Shown here piece after piece: positions 23,819 to 33,970 of a stretch of 64,000 nucleotides of DNA. The position numbers and the translations under genes were made by a program. The stretch comes from Lysobacter sp. yr284 (GTDB lineage Bacteria; Pseudomonadota; Gammaproteobacteria; Xanthomonadales; Xanthomonadaceae): NCBI RefSeq assembly GCF_900107375.1, contig NZ_FNPT01000001.1, forward strand, positions 496,001 to 560,000, given 5' to 3'. The stretch's first letter is position 1; the number at the start of each line of letters is the position of its first letter. The notes beneath the pieces are model-generated. The model had not been told where the DNA came from, searched no databases, and saw only the letters and a program-made list of their open reading frames with translations.

Positions 23819-26224
23819 TCAATCCGGGCGATAGGATAGCCCAGGCGCGCGCCGGGCCGCGTCCCACAGCCGCGGGTGTGTCTGGCGTCGCGATTCCAGG
23901 GCCGGGCCCGCCGCGCTCGCGCGCCCCTGCGGCGGCGCGCCCAGCCTGATCCGCAGGGCGCCGTCCGCGGCGGTGTCGGCGATCGTCGCGCCGGCCTGGC
24001 GCCAGCGCCGCAGCACGTCCGCGCGCGGATGCCCGAAACGGTTGCCGTGGCCGCTGGAGACCACGGCGTAACGGGCGCCGGTGGCGCGCACGAACGCCGG
24101 ATCGGAGGATTCGGCGCTGCCGTGGTGGGCGATCACAACCACATCGGCGCGCACGCTGTCGGCCGCGGACAGGGCCGCGCGCCGGACCAGATCGCGCTCG
24201 ACCACCTCGCCGATATCGCCGGTCAGCAGCGCGCTGCCGTGTTCGCCGTCGATGCGCAGCACGCAGCTGGACTCGTTGCGCAGATAAGGAAAGTGCGCGG
24301 GCGGATGCAGGAAGCGCAGGCGCACGCCGTCCCAGCGCCATTCGCGGCCGGCCTCGCAGGCCTGCAGGCGCAGGCCGCGCAGCGCCTCGCCTTCGACCTC
24401 CGGCGGCGCCCACCGCAGCGGCGCGGGAAACGCGCGCAGCACCGCGGCCAGGCCGCCGGCATGATCCTGGTCGCCGTGGCTGGCGACCGCCGCGTCGAGC
24501 CGACGCACGCCCAGCGCGCGCAGCGCCGGCACCACCGCGCGTTCGCCGGCGTCGAAGCCGTCGCGCACCGCCGGGCCGGCATCGAACAGCAGGCTGTGGT
24601 TGGCGGTGCGCACCAGCACCGCCAGCCCCTGCCCTACGTCGATCACCACCAGTTCGGCCTCGCCCGGCGCGGGCAGGCGCCGGTCCGGCCAGAGCAGCGG
24701 CAGCCACAGCAAGACCGCCAGCGCCTTGCCCGGAGTGCCGCGCGGCAGCAGCAACCAGAACGCGCCGAGCAACGCCAGCGGCAAGGCGAACCCGCGCGGC
24801 TCCGGCAGCCACCACAGCGCCAGACCGCTGCCGGCCAGGGCCTGGAACCCTGGCCAGCCGGGTTCGAAACACGCCGCGGCCCAGCGCCAGGCGAATTCGC
24901 CGGCGCCCGCGCGCAGGGTTTCCAGGCCGGTGCCGAGCAGGGCCAGCGGCACCACCAGCAGGCTCCACCACGGCACCGCGATCAGGTTCGCCAACGGCCC
25001 GGCCAGCGAGGCCTGGCCGAACAGCGCCACGCACACCGGCAGCAAGCCCAGGCTAGCCACGCCCTGGGCGGAAACGAATCCGCCCAGGCGCTGGCGCCAG
25101 CCGCCCTCGCCCATCGCCGGCAGGCACCACAACAGCCAGGCCACGCCGAGGAAGCTGAGCCAGAATCCGGCGCCGAGCACGGCCAGGGGATCGGCCAGCA
25201 CCACCGCGATCGCGGCCAGCGCCAACCCATCGACGCCGTGACCGCCGCGGCGCGCCAAGCGCAACCCGGCCACCACCGCGATCATTAGCCAGGTGCGCAC
25301 GGTCGGCAGGGCGAAGCCGGCCGCGGCCGCGTACAACAAGCCGCCGAGCATCGCCGCGACCGCCGCCGCGGCCACTGCCGGCACGCGCCGGCCCAGGCCC
25401 GGCCACAGCCACCACAGGCCGCGCACGACCAGGGCGAAGAAGCCGGCGACCAGACCGACATGGAAACCGGAGATCGCGATCAGGTGGGTCAGGCCGTTGC
25501 CGCGCAGCACCTCCCAGTCGGCGTCGTCGAGGCCGCGGGTGTCGCCGAGCGCGAGCGCGCGCACGAAGCGCGAACCCGGCGTGGCCACCGCCGCGGCGAT
25601 GCGCCCGCACATCGCTTCGCGCCAGGCGTCCAGGCCGGCCGCCGGCGCCAACAGGCGCGCCTGCGTCGCCGGATCGCGCAGGTAGCCGTTCGCGCCCAGG
25701 CGCTGCGCCAACGCGTATTTCTCCGCATCCGGGCCGCCCGGGTTGCGCAATCCGCGCGGCGCCCGCACCCGCGCCTGCAGTCGCCAGCGCTGGCCGGCCT
25801 TCAGCGCCGCGCGCGGTTGCGGGTCGTCGTCGTACCACGCCAGCCGCAGCAGGCGCCCGCGCAGCGGTGGCGGCTGCGTCGCGTCGTCGTCGACGCGGAA
25901 GCGGAACTGAGTGCGGCGCGCCTCGTGCGTGGGCAGGTCGACGATGCGGCCGCTCACGACGACGTCGCGCTTTTCCCAGTCCGGCGGCAATTGCAGCGCC
26001 AGCGCGTGGGCCGCATGCAGGCTCGCCAACGCGAAGCCGAACGCGAACGCGGCCGGCGCGCGGGCGCGCCGCAACCGCCACCAAGCCGCCGTCGCCGCAG
26101 GCAACAACAGCGCCATCGCCTGCCAGGGAAGCAGCCGCGGCGAGGCCAGCGCCGCGCCGATGCCGGCGAGCAGCGCGACCGCGACGAACTTCCCCAATGG
26201 CGGCGTCCTTGCCGCGTCGAACAT
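23819..26224 (-). CDS. comEC: DNA internalisation competence protein ComEC/Rec2
   Basis: 801 aa. The inner-membrane channel that takes up single-stranded DNA in natural transformation. Domains in order: N-terminal membrane helices and an OB-like DUF4131 domain (about 80-200), the Competence channel domain with GLTHLIAISGFHVGLVAGFF (about 240-260; HLIAISG is the family hallmark), many helices to about 500, then a metallo-beta-lactamase-like domain from about 520 (VIDVGQGLAVLV, VASHGDQDHAGGLAAV, ALLTGDIG, VIAHHGS). All metal-binding motifs look intact. It heads the run into exbB, exbD and msbA, a gene order common in xanthomonads. The short tail after RIRLG is variable. Confidence 0.96.
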   Translation of the reverse strand: MFDAARTPPLGKFVAVALLAGIGAALASPRLLPWQAMALLLPAATAAWWRLRRARAPAAFAFGFALASLHAAHALALQLPPDWEKRDVVVSGRIVDLPTHEARRTQFRFRVDDDATQPPPLRGRLLRLAWYDDDPQPRAALKAGQRWRLQARVRAPRGLRNPGGPDAEKYALAQRLGANGYLRDPATQARLLAPAAGLDAWREAMCGRIAAAVATPGSRFVRALALGDTRGLDDADWEVLRGNGLTHLIAISGFHVGLVAGFFALVVRGLWWLWPGLGRRVPAVAAAAVAAMLGGLLYAAAAGFALPTVRTWLMIAVVAGLRLARRGGHGVDGLALAAIAVVLADPLAVLGAGFWLSFLGVAWLLWCLPAMGEGGWRQRLGGFVSAQGVASLGLLPVCVALFGQASLAGPLANLIAVPWWSLLVVPLALLGTGLETLRAGAGEFAWRWAAACFEPGWPGFQALAGSGLALWWLPEPRGFALPLALLGAFWLLLPRGTPGKALAVLLWLPLLWPDRRLPAPGEAELVVIDVGQGLAVLVRTANHSLLFDAGPAVRDGFDAGERAVVPALRALGVRRLDAAVASHGDQDHAGGLAAVLRAFPAPLRWAPPEVEGEALRGLRLQACEAGREWRWDGVRLRFLHPPAHFPYLRNESSCVLRIDGEHGSALLTGDIGEVVERDLVRRAALSAADSVRADVVVIAHHGSAESSDPAFVRATGARYAVVSSGHGNRFGHPRADVLRRWRQAGATIADTAADGALRIRLGAPPQGRASAAGPALESRRQTHPRLWDAARRAPGLSYRPD

Positions 26225-26682
26225 GGCATCGCTCCTTCGCCGTTTGGACTACGCCGCTACGCGTTGCAACCCGCGTGCGCGGCCGCGGACTGCGTCAGTC
26301 GGCGTGGGGAACCTTAGCCTTGCGGCGAAGGCGAGCGCATCGCCTGAAGTCCGGAGCGGGTGTAGGCGGTCGGCTCGGCGGCGGGTCGGAAAACGGCGAT
26401 GAAGGTTGGGCCGGAGATACCGGCACGGCATCGCTGCAAGCCGGTGGCCGGCGCTCGCATCGGGGCGTTCGTCGTCGCGCCGTTGTCGCGGTCGCGGCTT
26501 GCGCCGCTCCTACCGTCGGATTGCGAGGCCAGCGCGAGACAAGTCATCGCGCAAGGACTCTAAGCAGTGCTCGCAACGATTGGGACCGACACGGCCACTG
26601 CGGCGCTCGCCGTCGTTCTGTAGCCGCGGTCGCGGCCAGCGCCGCGCCTACCGCCCGATCGCGCCCGCCGCGCGGGCGCGGA
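26225..26682. other. Intergenic stretch with two family B repeat arms
   Basis: About 460 bases between comEC and the end of lolD. Half-palindromes related to family B are at 26470-26516 (GTCGCGGTCGCGGCTTGCGC) and 26610-26648. No ORF with support was found; the comEC promoter must lie at the left side. Confidence 0.6.
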
Positions 26683-27555
26683 TCAGACCTCGCCCGGCGG
26701 CAACTGCCGCAGCTTGCCTTCGTGCAATTCCATCACCCGGTCCAGGCGCCGGGCCAGGCGGCGGTCGTGGGTGACCATGACCAGGCTGGTGCCTTGGTCG
26801 CGGTTGAGCGCGAGCATCAGCTCGAACACGGTCGCGGCGGTCTTCTCGTCGAGGTTGCCGGTGGGTTCGTCGCCGAGCACGCAGGCCGGGCGGTTGACCA
26901 GGGCGCGCGCGACCGCGGCGCGCTGGCGCTCGCCGCCGGACAGTTCGCCGGGCTTGTGATTGAGGCGATGGCCCAGGCCCACCGATTCGAGCAGGCTGCG
27001 CGCGCGTTCGCGCGCTGCTTCCACTTCGGAGTACGAACGCGTCAGGTAACGCGGCAGGTCGTAGAACAGGAAACCGGGGATGCCGAGCAGGATCGCCCCT
27101 ACTCCCGCGGCTCCGGTGCGCCCCCCGAACCACCAGTCGCGCAATCGCAACGGCTGGCCGCTGAGCAGGATCGGCAGCATCACGTTCTCGAGCGCGGTGA
27201 ACTCCGGCAACAGATGGTGGAACTGATAGACGAAGCCCAGCGACTCGTTGCGCAATATGCCGCGCGAGCGATCCGACAACGTGCTCATCCGGTGGCCACA
27301 GACGTAGACCTCGCCGTCGGTAGGCTTGTCCAGTCCGCCGAGCAGATGCAGCAACGTGCTCTTGCCGGCGCCGGATGCGCCCAGGATCGCGACGGTCTCG
27401 CCGCGCCGCACCGACAGTTGCAGGCCGTCGAACACCGGCGTGTGCAGCTTGCCTTCCGAATAGGTCATCGCCAGTCCTTCGCAGGACAGCACGATGTCGT
27501 CGGCCGTCGGGGCCGCGGCCGGCGCGTTTGCCGACTGGATGCGCTCGTCACTCAT
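26683..27555 (-). CDS. lolD: Lipoprotein-releasing system ATP-binding protein LolD, with insertion
   Basis: 290 aa; E. coli LolD is 233. The cytosolic ATPase of LolCDE, which extracts outer-membrane lipoproteins from the inner membrane. Seen: Walker [20 protein letters not shown] (about 58-76), the LolD-specific [16 protein letters not shown] (about 110-125), signature [15 protein letters not shown], Walker [14 protein letters not shown] and switch His in MVTHDRRL. Odd: an extra 40-residue stretch (around residues 138-178, containing [20 protein letters not shown]) interrupts the helical subdomain, plus an 18-residue N-terminal extension. The start overlaps the end of the upstream lolC/E gene by eight bases. 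Confidence 0.94.
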   Translation of the reverse strand: MSDERIQSANAPAAAPTADDIVLSCEGLAMTYSEGKLHTPVFDGLQLSVRRGETVAILGASGAGKSTLLHLLGGLDKPTDGEVYVCGHRMSTLSDRSRGILRNESLGFVYQFHHLLPEFTALENVMLPILLSGQPLRLRDWWFGGRTGAAGVGAILLGIPGFLFYDLPRYLTRSYSEVEAARERARSLLESVGLGHRLNHKPGELSGGERQRAAVARALVNRPACVLGDEPTGNLDEKTAATVFELMLALNRDQGTSLVMVTHDRRLARRLDRVMELHEGKLRQLPPGEV

Positions 27556-28792
27556 AACGCAGCGCCTCGGCCGGGGCCGTGCGCGCGGCGCGCCAGGCGG
27601 GATAGATGGTGGCCAGGAACGCCATCGCCAGGGCGACGCAGGCGATGACGGTCACGTCGCTCGTGCGCAGGTCGGTCGGCAGGCCGGTGATGTAGTAGAC
27701 GTCCTCCGGCAGCAGCTGCACGCCGAGCACGGCCTCGATGGCCTTGAGGATGTGTTCCAGGTTCAGGGTCAGCACGATGCCGCCGATCACCCCGAGCACG
27801 GTGCCGATGATGCCGATCAGGGTGCCCTGGACGACGAAGATGCGCATCACGCTCATCGGGGTGAGCCCGAGGGTGCGCTGGATCGCGATGTCGGCCTGCT
27901 TGTCGGTCACCAGCATCACCTGCGAGGACACCAGGTTGAACGCGCCCATCGCGATGATCAGCGACAGCAGGATCGCCATCACCGTCTTCTCCATCTTCAG
28001 CGCGCGGAACATGTTGGCGTTGTCGCTGCTCCAATCGGTGACCCGGTACGGGCCGCCGAGGTTGACCGCGAGGTCGCGCGCCACATCCCAGGCCTGGTCC
28101 ATGTCGTGCAGCTTCAGGCGCACGCCGGTGACACCCTCGCCCATGCGCAGCACCCGCTGCATGTCGTGCATGTTGGCGACCGCCATGCCCTTGTCGTATT
28201 CGTTGTAGCCGGCCTCGAAGATGCCGCTGACGGTGAAGCGCTTGAGCTGCGGCATCGCCCCCATCGGCGTGCTGCGGCCGTCGGCGGTCATCACCACCAC
28301 GCTGTCGCCGACCTGGGCGCCCATCCACAGCGCCAGTTCCTTGCCGAGCACGATGTTGAAGCTGCCCGGCTCGAGCGAATCGAGCTTGCCCTGGACCATC
28401 TTGTCGGCCAGCACCGAGACCCGCCCTTCCAGGGCCGGATCGACGCCGCGCACGATCGCCGGCTGCTGGCGCGCGGCCGAGAGCAACGCCTCTTTCTCGA
28501 CATACGGCGCGGCGCCGGCGACGCGCTTGTCGGCGCTCGCCATCTCGACCGCGTGGCGCCAGTCCTGCAAGGGTTCGCCGTAGGCGCTGACGGTGGCGTG
28601 CGCGGCCATCTGCAGCATGCGGTCGCGGATCTCGCGCTGGAAGCCGCTCATCACCGCCAGGGTGGTAATCAGCGCGGTCACGCCCAGGGCGATGCCGGCG
28701 ATGGAGGCGAGCGAGATGAAGGAGATGAAGCCGTTGCGGCGCTTGGCGCGCAGGTAGCGCAAGCCGATGGCGACTGAGATGGGTTTGAACAT
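27548..28792 (-). CDS. Lipoprotein-releasing ABC transporter permease (LolC/LolE family)
   Basis: 414 aa, the usual LolC/E length. Seen: an N-terminal helix preceded by [19 protein letters not shown] (the hallmark of LolC/E), a large periplasmic loop (about 50-270), then three helices in the last 140 residues ([33 protein letters not shown]) with the family segment [18 protein letters not shown]. Only one permease gene is present, so a LolF-type homodimer with LolD is possible. Overlaps lolD by eight bases. Confidence 0.93.
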   Translation of the reverse strand: MFKPISVAIGLRYLRAKRRNGFISFISLASIAGIALGVTALITTLAVMSGFQREIRDRMLQMAAHATVSAYGEPLQDWRHAVEMASADKRVAGAAPYVEKEALLSAARQQPAIVRGVDPALEGRVSVLADKMVQGKLDSLEPGSFNIVLGKELALWMGAQVGDSVVVMTADGRSTPMGAMPQLKRFTVSGIFEAGYNEYDKGMAVANMHDMQRVLRMGEGVTGVRLKLHDMDQAWDVARDLAVNLGGPYRVTDWSSDNANMFRALKMEKTVMAILLSLIIAMGAFNLVSSQVMLVTDKQADIAIQRTLGLTPMSVMRIFVVQGTLIGIIGTVLGVIGGIVLTLNLEHILKAIEAVLGVQLLPEDVYYITGLPTDLRTSDVTVIACVALAMAFLATIYPAWRAARTAPAEALRYE

Positions 28793-28800
28793 GTAGCCAG

Positions 28801-28893
28801 GAGTGGGGATTAGGGATTGGGGATTGGGCGGAACTCCGGGGCCGGCGCGGCTGGCCGCGTGGCGATCCCGGGACCTGGACCCCTAATCCCCGC
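28801..28893. repeat. Inverted repeat with GGGATTAGGG arms
   Basis: Left arm GTGGGGATTAGGGATTGGGG and right arm CCCCTAATCCCCGC about 65 bases later, between lolC/E and the YgfX-like gene. It could form a long hairpin in RNA; the sequence is distinct from the other repeat families. Confidence 0.65.
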
Positions 28894-29400
28894 TCATGGT
28901 GCCACCGAACGCGGTGCGGGCGTATCGATTGCGACCGCGGCGGCCAGCCGGAGTTCACGCCGGCCCTGGGCGTCGAGGCTGTCGGGCCACCACAGCAGGC
29001 GCCCGCGGCGGCCCTGGGCGTCGCGGAACTCCAGCCGCGCCAACGGTCCGCGCCAGTACAGGCGGGCCTGCGCGATCGGCGCATCGTCCAGCCACGCGCG
29101 GGCACCGGCCAGGCGCAGGCGGCGCGGCGGGCGGCGCAGTTCGAGCCGGGCCAGGGCCGCGCCCCACCCCGCCGCCAGCGCGGCCACCGGCCAGGCCAGG
29201 CGCGCCGGCGCTTCGCTGGCGAGCGTAGCGGCGCCGGCCAGCACGCCGAGCGCGGCCAGCGCGACGGCCAACAGCCGCGAGGCCCGCCAATCGACACAGC
29301 CGGGCGCGGACCCGGCGACCGGCATCGGGACGAACGCCGCGGCGAGGCCCGCCCGCAGCGATCCGGCCAGCCGTCCGCCGGCCTGGGCGATGGTTCGCAT
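28894..29400 (-). CDS. YgfX-like inner-membrane protein (SdhE partner)
   Basis: 168 aa from the ATG at 29400; an upstream in-frame ATG at 29520 would overlap sdhE and is less likely. It has two close hydrophobic helices (SRLLAVALAALGVLAGAATL and ARLAWPVAALAAGWGAAL), followed by a soluble domain with the YgfX-like pattern ARLEFRDAQGRRGRLLWWPD followed by SLDAQGRRELR. In E. coli ygfX lies directly behind sdhE, as here, and has been linked both to flavinylation and to toxin-like effects on cell shape. The assignment rests on context and motif layout; start uncertain. Confidence 0.7.
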   Translation of the reverse strand: MRTIAQAGGRLAGSLRAGLAAAFVPMPVAGSAPGCVDWRASRLLAVALAALGVLAGAATLASEAPARLAWPVAALAAGWGAALARLELRRPPRRLRLAGARAWLDDAPIAQARLYWRGPLARLEFRDAQGRRGRLLWWPDSLDAQGRRELRLAAAVAIDTPAPRSVAP

Positions 29401-29470
29401 CGCGGCGCCGACAGCCGCGCCGCCGCGCGCGCGATCCGATGCCGGCTTCGACTGCGGCCGCGATCGCGCC

Positions 29471-29743
29471 TCAGACCGGCAGGTTGCGGATCTTCTCCAC
29501 CAATGCCTGCAGTTGCGCATCCTGCGCTTCCTCGTGGCCCATGAACCAATGCCAGAGCTTATCGTCCTCGGTTTCCAGCAGGCGTAGGAAAATCCCGCGT
29601 TCGTCCGCGGGCGATTGCCGCCACGCGCGGTCGAGATAGCGGCCGAACAACTGGTCGAGTTCGCGCATGCCGCGGCGGCAACGCCAGCGCAGCCGGCGCA
29701 GTTCGAGTTCGTCGCCGTCGTCGGCGGATGGGGTGTCGCTCAT
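29471..29743 (-). CDS. sdhE: FAD assembly factor SdhE
   Basis: 90 aa. Promotes covalent attachment of FAD to SdhA. The signature [16 protein letters not shown] (about residues 23-38) contains the RGxxE motif essential for flavinylation, and the [20 protein letters not shown] stretch is typical of the family. It lies in the sdh neighbourhood between a MAPEG protein and the YgfX-like gene. Confidence 0.95.
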   Translation of the reverse strand: MSDTPSADDGDELELRRLRWRCRRGMRELDQLFGRYLDRAWRQSPADERGIFLRLLETEDDKLWHWFMGHEEAQDAQLQALVEKIRNLPV

Positions 29744-29790
29744 TGGACTCTCCTACCGGGTGTTTCGCCTGCGGCCGCCGCGTGCGCGGC

Positions 29791-30213
29791 TCACTGCGCC
29801 AGCAGGCCGGCGCCGATCCGCGCCCACAGCAGCCACAGCGCCGCGCCGCCGCCGGCATAGGCGTAGAAGCGGTGCATGACCTTGTTGTAGCTGCACTGGA
29901 TCGCGCTGTGGGCGATGCGCAAGGCGACGAACAGCCAGGCCAGGACCAGGGTCGCGGTGTCGTGGAAGCCGTTGAACGCGGCCACCGTCAAGGCCACGTA
30001 GAACAGCACCGGCAACTCGAACAGGTTGCGGAAATTGTCCGCGGCGCGCGATTCGGTCAGCTTCGCCACCGCCTGCGCCGAGGTCGCCACCGCCTGCGGG
30101 TGGATGCGCTCGCGCTTCATCTGGCCGATGCGCACGTAGAACATGCGCAGCCACACCAGGCAGGTCAGCGCGGCCATCGCCAGCGCGGGAAGGAAGATCG
30201 CTTTCGTGTCCAT
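29791..30213 (-). CDS. MAPEG family membrane protein
   Basis: 140 aa with four predicted membrane helices (FLPALAMAALTCLVWLRMFY; FELPVLFYVALTVAAFNGFH; TATLVLAWLFVALRIAHSAI; a C-terminal GGGAALWLLWARIGAGLL). The RAADNFRNLFELPVLFY segment near residue 55 is the conserved MAPEG core, which in eukaryotic relatives binds glutathione. GGAG lies ten bases before the ATG. Substrate unknown in bacteria. It sits between the sdhB terminator and sdhE. Confidence 0.88.
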   Translation of the reverse strand: MDTKAIFLPALAMAALTCLVWLRMFYVRIGQMKRERIHPQAVATSAQAVAKLTESRAADNFRNLFELPVLFYVALTVAAFNGFHDTATLVLAWLFVALRIAHSAIQCSYNKVMHRFYAYAGGGAALWLLWARIGAGLLAQ

Positions 30214-30404
30214 CGGTCGGTCGCTCCCTGGAGGGCCGCGCGCGGCGCGGCGATGGCGGCGTTCAAGACGATGCCGCAGACGGCGCGACCCGGCCGCGCC
30301 AGCGCGCATCCTCCGCCAAACGCGGCGGCGCCGCCACTGGACCTGCGGCCGATGCGGCGCGCCCGCACGGCCGCGGCCGCAGCGCGCGCACGAAAACCGC
30401 GGGC

Positions 30405-30440
30405 GAAAAAACGCCGCCGCCCGCAAGCGGACGGCGGCGT
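30405..30440 (-). terminator. Terminator of the sdhCDAB operon
   Basis: On the minus strand CGCCGCCGTCCGC, loop TTG, then CGGGCGGCGGCG followed by six T residues, 27 bases after the sdhB stop. Confidence 0.85.
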
Positions 30441-30466
30441 GGGTTCGCTGCCTTGGGACGGGCCGG

Positions 30467-31255
30467 TCAGACCCGGCGCTGCAGCATCAGCTTCTTGATC
30501 TCGCCGATGGCCTGGGCCGGGTTCAAGCCCTTCGGGCAGGTCCGCGCGCAGTTCATGATGGTGTGGCAGCGATAGAGCTTGAACGGGTCTTCCAGATCGT
30601 CCAGGCGCCCGCCGGTGTCCTCATCGCGCGAATCGATGATCCAGCGATAGGCCTGCAGCAGGATCGCCGGGCCGAGGTAGCGGTCGCCGTTCCACCAATA
30701 GCTCGGGCAGCTGGTCGAGCAGCACGCGCACAGGATGCACTCGTACAGGCCGTCGAGCTTCTCGCGGTCGGCCGGCGACTGCAGGCGCTCGCGGTCCGAC
30801 GGGGTCGGGCTCTGGGTGCGCAGCCACGGCCGGATCGAGGCGTACTGGGCGTAGAAGTGGGTCAGGTCCGGAACCAGGTCCTTGACCACGTCCATGTGCG
30901 GCAGCGGGTACACCGGCACGTCGCTCTTGGCGTCGCCGCAGTCGGCGATGGCGCGGGTGCACGCCAGGGTGTTGGTGCCGTCGATGTTCATCGCGCACGA
31001 ACCGCAGATGCCCTCGCGGCAGGAGCGGCGGAAGGTCAGGGTCGGGTCGATCTCGTTCTTGATCTTGATCAGCGCGTCCAGAACCATCGGCCCGCACGTA
31101 GCCAGATCGACTTCGTACGTATCGACGCGCGGATTCATGCCGTCGTCGGGGTTCCAGCGGTAGACCTTGAAGGTGCGCGGCTGCTTGGCGCCCGGTGTCG
31201 CCCAGTGGCGGCCCTTCTGGATCTTGGAGTTCTTAGGCAGTGAAAATTGGGCCAT
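30467..31255 (-). CDS. sdhB: Succinate dehydrogenase iron-sulfur subunit
   Basis: 262 aa. Carries the [2Fe-2S], [4Fe-4S] and [3Fe-4S] clusters passing electrons from SdhA to quinone. Seen: [15 protein letters not shown] (about 72-86) with CTRAI for the first cluster, [16 protein letters not shown] (about 172) and [14 protein letters not shown] (about 230) for the other two. All ligand cysteines are present. It follows sdhA after 15 bases. Confidence 0.97.
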   Translation of the reverse strand: MAQFSLPKNSKIQKGRHWATPGAKQPRTFKVYRWNPDDGMNPRVDTYEVDLATCGPMVLDALIKIKNEIDPTLTFRRSCREGICGSCAMNIDGTNTLACTRAIADCGDAKSDVPVYPLPHMDVVKDLVPDLTHFYAQYASIRPWLRTQSPTPSDRERLQSPADREKLDGLYECILCACCSTSCPSYWWNGDRYLGPAILLQAYRWIIDSRDEDTGGRLDDLEDPFKLYRCHTIMNCARTCPKGLNPAQAIGEIKKLMLQRRV

Positions 31256-31270
31256 GTCGGCGGCTCCTGA

Positions 31271-33064
31271 TCAGTAGACGCGCTTGGCCGGCGGGATCGA
31301 TTCGACATCCCCCGACATCGGCTGCATGTGGACGGGGCGATAGTCGATGCGGGTATTGCCCTGCTCGTCCACCCAGCACAGCGTGTGCTTCTGCCAGTGC
31401 GCGTCGTCGCGCTCGGGGAAGTCCTCGTGGGCGTGCGCGCCGCGCGATTCCTTGCGGTTCTCGGCGGACACGATCGTCACCAGCGCCTGGTCGAGCAGGT
31501 TGGCCAGCTCGAAGGTCTCGATCAGGTCCGAGTTCCACACCATCGAACGGTCGGTGACCTTGACGTCGGCGAACGAGGCATGGATCTCGCGCATCTTGGC
31601 CACGCCCTCGGCGAGGGTCTGGCTGGTGCGGAACACCGCCGCGTCGGCCTGCATGGTGCGCTGCATCTTGTCGCGGATGACCGAGGTCGGGGTGCTGCCG
31701 CTGGCGTTGCGCAGCTTGTCCAGGCGCGCCAGGGCGATGTCGCAGGCGTCCGCGGCGAGCGGCGCCTGCTTGGCGTCGGGCGTGATCGTCTCGGCGCAGC
31801 GGTTGGCGACCGCACGGCCGAACACCACCAGGTCGAGCAGCGAGTTGGAACCCAGGCGGTTGGCGCCGTGCACCGACACGCAGGCGGCTTCGCCGATCGC
31901 GTACAGGCCCGGCACGACCGCGTCGGGGTTGCCGTCGCGCAGCTGCACCACTTCGCCGTGGTAGTTGGTCGGGATGCCGCCCATGTTGTAGTGCACGGTC
32001 GGGATCACCGGGATCGGCTGCTTCTCCACGTCCACGCCGGCGAAGATGCGCGCCGATTCGGCGATGCCGGGCAGCTTCTTGTGGATCACTTCGGGGCCGA
32101 GGTGGGTAAGGTCGAGCAGGATGTGGTCCTTGTGCTCGCCGACGCCGCGGCCGTCGCGGATTTCCATGGTCATCGCGCGGCTGACCATGTCGCGCGGGGC
32201 GAGGTCCTTCACGCTCGGCGCGTAGCGCTCCATGAAGCGCTCGCCGCTGCTGTTGCGCAGGATGCCGCCTTCGCCGCGCACGCCTTCGGTGATCAGGCAG
32301 CCGGCGCCGTAGATGCCGGTCGGGTGGAACTGCACGAACTCCATGTCCTGCATGCCCAGGCCGGCGCGCAGGGCCATGCCGCCGCCGTCGCCGGTGCAGG
32401 TATGGGCCGAGGTGGCGCTGAAGTAGGCGCGGCCGTAGCCGCCGGTGGCCAGCACCGTGCCCTGCGCCTTGAACAGGTGCAGGGTGCCTTCGGCCATGTC
32501 CAGCGCGAGCACGCCGCGGCAGGCGCCGTGCTCGTCCATAATCAGGTCGAGGGCGAAGTACTCGATGAAGAACTGCGCGTCGTGCGCCAGCGACTGCTGG
32601 TACAGCGTGTGCAGGATCGCGTGGCCGGTGCGGTCGGCCGCGGCGCAGGTGCGCTGCGCCGGCGGGCCCTTGCCGAACTTGGTGGTCATGCCGCCGAACG
32701 GACGCTGGTAGATCTTGCCGTCGTCGGTGCGCGAGAACGGCACGCCGTAGTGTTCGAGTTCGATGATGGCCGGAATCGCCTCGCGGCACATGTACTCGAT
32801 GGCGTCCTGGTCGCCGAGCCAGTCCGAGCCCTTGACGGTGTCGTAGAAGTGGTACTTCCAGTTGTCGTCGCCCATGTTGGCCAGCGCCGCGGCCACGCCG
32901 CCCTGCGCCGCCACGGTGTGCGAACGGGTCGGGAACACCTTGGTGATGCAGGCGGTCTTCAGGCCCTTCTGGGCCAGGCCGAAGGTGGCGCGCAGGCCGG
33001 CGCCGCCGGCGCCGACCACGACCATGTCGAAGGTGTGTTCTTGGATCTTGTAGGCAGAGGCCAC
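31271..33064 (-). CDS. sdhA: Succinate dehydrogenase flavoprotein subunit
   Basis: 597 aa. Oxidises succinate to fumarate in complex II of the respiratory chain and TCA cycle. Seen: the dinucleotide fold [16 protein letters not shown] (about 17-32), the covalent-FAD His in [15 protein letters not shown] (about 47-61), the active-site segment [17 protein letters not shown] (about 240-256), and [14 protein letters not shown] near 370. All appear intact. Four bases after sdhD. Confidence 0.98.
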   Translation of the reverse strand: MASAYKIQEHTFDMVVVGAGGAGLRATFGLAQKGLKTACITKVFPTRSHTVAAQGGVAAALANMGDDNWKYHFYDTVKGSDWLGDQDAIEYMCREAIPAIIELEHYGVPFSRTDDGKIYQRPFGGMTTKFGKGPPAQRTCAAADRTGHAILHTLYQQSLAHDAQFFIEYFALDLIMDEHGACRGVLALDMAEGTLHLFKAQGTVLATGGYGRAYFSATSAHTCTGDGGGMALRAGLGMQDMEFVQFHPTGIYGAGCLITEGVRGEGGILRNSSGERFMERYAPSVKDLAPRDMVSRAMTMEIRDGRGVGEHKDHILLDLTHLGPEVIHKKLPGIAESARIFAGVDVEKQPIPVIPTVHYNMGGIPTNYHGEVVQLRDGNPDAVVPGLYAIGEAACVSVHGANRLGSNSLLDLVVFGRAVANRCAETITPDAKQAPLAADACDIALARLDKLRNASGSTPTSVIRDKMQRTMQADAAVFRTSQTLAEGVAKMREIHASFADVKVTDRSMVWNSDLIETFELANLLDQALVTIVSAENRKESRGAHAHEDFPERDDAHWQKHTLCWVDEQGNTRIDYRPVHMQPMSGDVESIPPAKRVY

Positions 33065-33067
33065 GGA

Positions 33068-33466
33068 TCAGGCTCCCAGCGCGATGCGGATGATGGCGAG
33101 CACGCTGGCCAGGGCCGCGAGTGCGCAAACGAAAACGACGGCGATCTGCGAGGCCATCGCCAACAAGGGGGCGTGGACGTAGTCCTCGATGACCACCTGC
33201 AGGCCCAACCGCGCATGCCAGAACATCGCGATCACGAACGCGCTCAGCAGCACCGCGTTGCAGGGATTGGCGACGCTGGCGCGGACGCTGGCGTAGTCGC
33301 CGCCGATCCACGACACGATCAGGCCGATGGTGTACAGGCTCAGGAAGATCAGCGCGATCGCGGTGACGCGCTGGACCACGAAGTGGTGGCTGCCGTACTT
33401 GGCCGAGCCCAGGCCGCGCGCGGACTTGAGCGCGGTGCGCGCTTCCTTCTGGGTGAAGATGCTCAT
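33068..33466 (-). CDS. sdhD: Succinate dehydrogenase membrane anchor subunit
   Basis: 132 aa with three membrane helices (about 34-53, 68-90, 105-128). It contains the HHFVVQRVTAIAL start of the first helix and a haem-ligand candidate His in FWHARLGLQVVIEDYVH near residue 84, as in SdhD. The ATG overlaps the sdhC stop (ATGA). Confidence 0.93.
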   Translation of the reverse strand: MSIFTQKEARTALKSARGLGSAKYGSHHFVVQRVTAIALIFLSLYTIGLIVSWIGGDYASVRASVANPCNAVLLSAFVIAMFWHARLGLQVVIEDYVHAPLLAMASQIAVVFVCALAALASVLAIIRIALGA

Positions 33467-33858
33467 GCGCCACCTCGCGACATCATGGCGACGATCCAGA
33501 TCAGCGCGGTCAGCACCAGGCTGCCGACGATGCTGACCCAGCTGTTGCGGATGAAGGTCTGGACCTTGAAGCCGAAGCCGGCGTCCTGGACCAAGTGGCG
33601 GATGCCGTTGAGCAGGTGGTAGGCGAAGGCCCAGGTCCAGCCGAACAGGATCAGGAAGCCCAGCGGCGAGCGGGCGCAGGCGATGAAGCTCGCCCATGCG
33701 TCCGGCCCGGCGGCCAGGGCGGTGAGGCCCCAGGCGATCAGCAGGGCGCCGATGGAAAGGATGACACCGGTCGCGCGGTGCAGGATCGAGGTCACCATCT
33801 GTACCTGCCAGCGGTAAACCTGCAGGTGTGGCGACAAAGGTCGTTCGCGGTTCGCCAT
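33463..33858 (-). CDS. sdhC: Succinate dehydrogenase cytochrome b556 subunit
   Basis: 131 aa with three membrane helices. The family hallmarks RPLSPHLQVYRW and SILHRATGVIL (about 24-34) give the quinone-site Ser/Arg region, and AYHLLNGIRHLVQDAG near residue 84 contains the axial haem His. The ATG at 33858 gives the normal N-terminus. First gene of sdhCDAB. Confidence 0.95.
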   Translation of the reverse strand: MANRERPLSPHLQVYRWQVQMVTSILHRATGVILSIGALLIAWGLTALAAGPDAWASFIACARSPLGFLILFGWTWAFAYHLLNGIRHLVQDAGFGFKVQTFIRNSWVSIVGSLVLTALIWIVAMMSRGGA

Positions 33859-33970
33859 GAGGGTATGGCAATCTCGGCTGGGCGGCGGCGCCGCGTGGCG
33901 GGAAGCGTGCGGACACGCCGGTGTGGGGGTGGGGACGGTGCTTGAAAAGCGAACGAGGCGGACCGATCGA

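Noticed and set aside
31328-33622. 764-residue plus-strand frame opposite sdhA and sdhD
   Set aside because: sdhA has all cofactor motifs; the opposite frame has none and reflects third-position GC bias.
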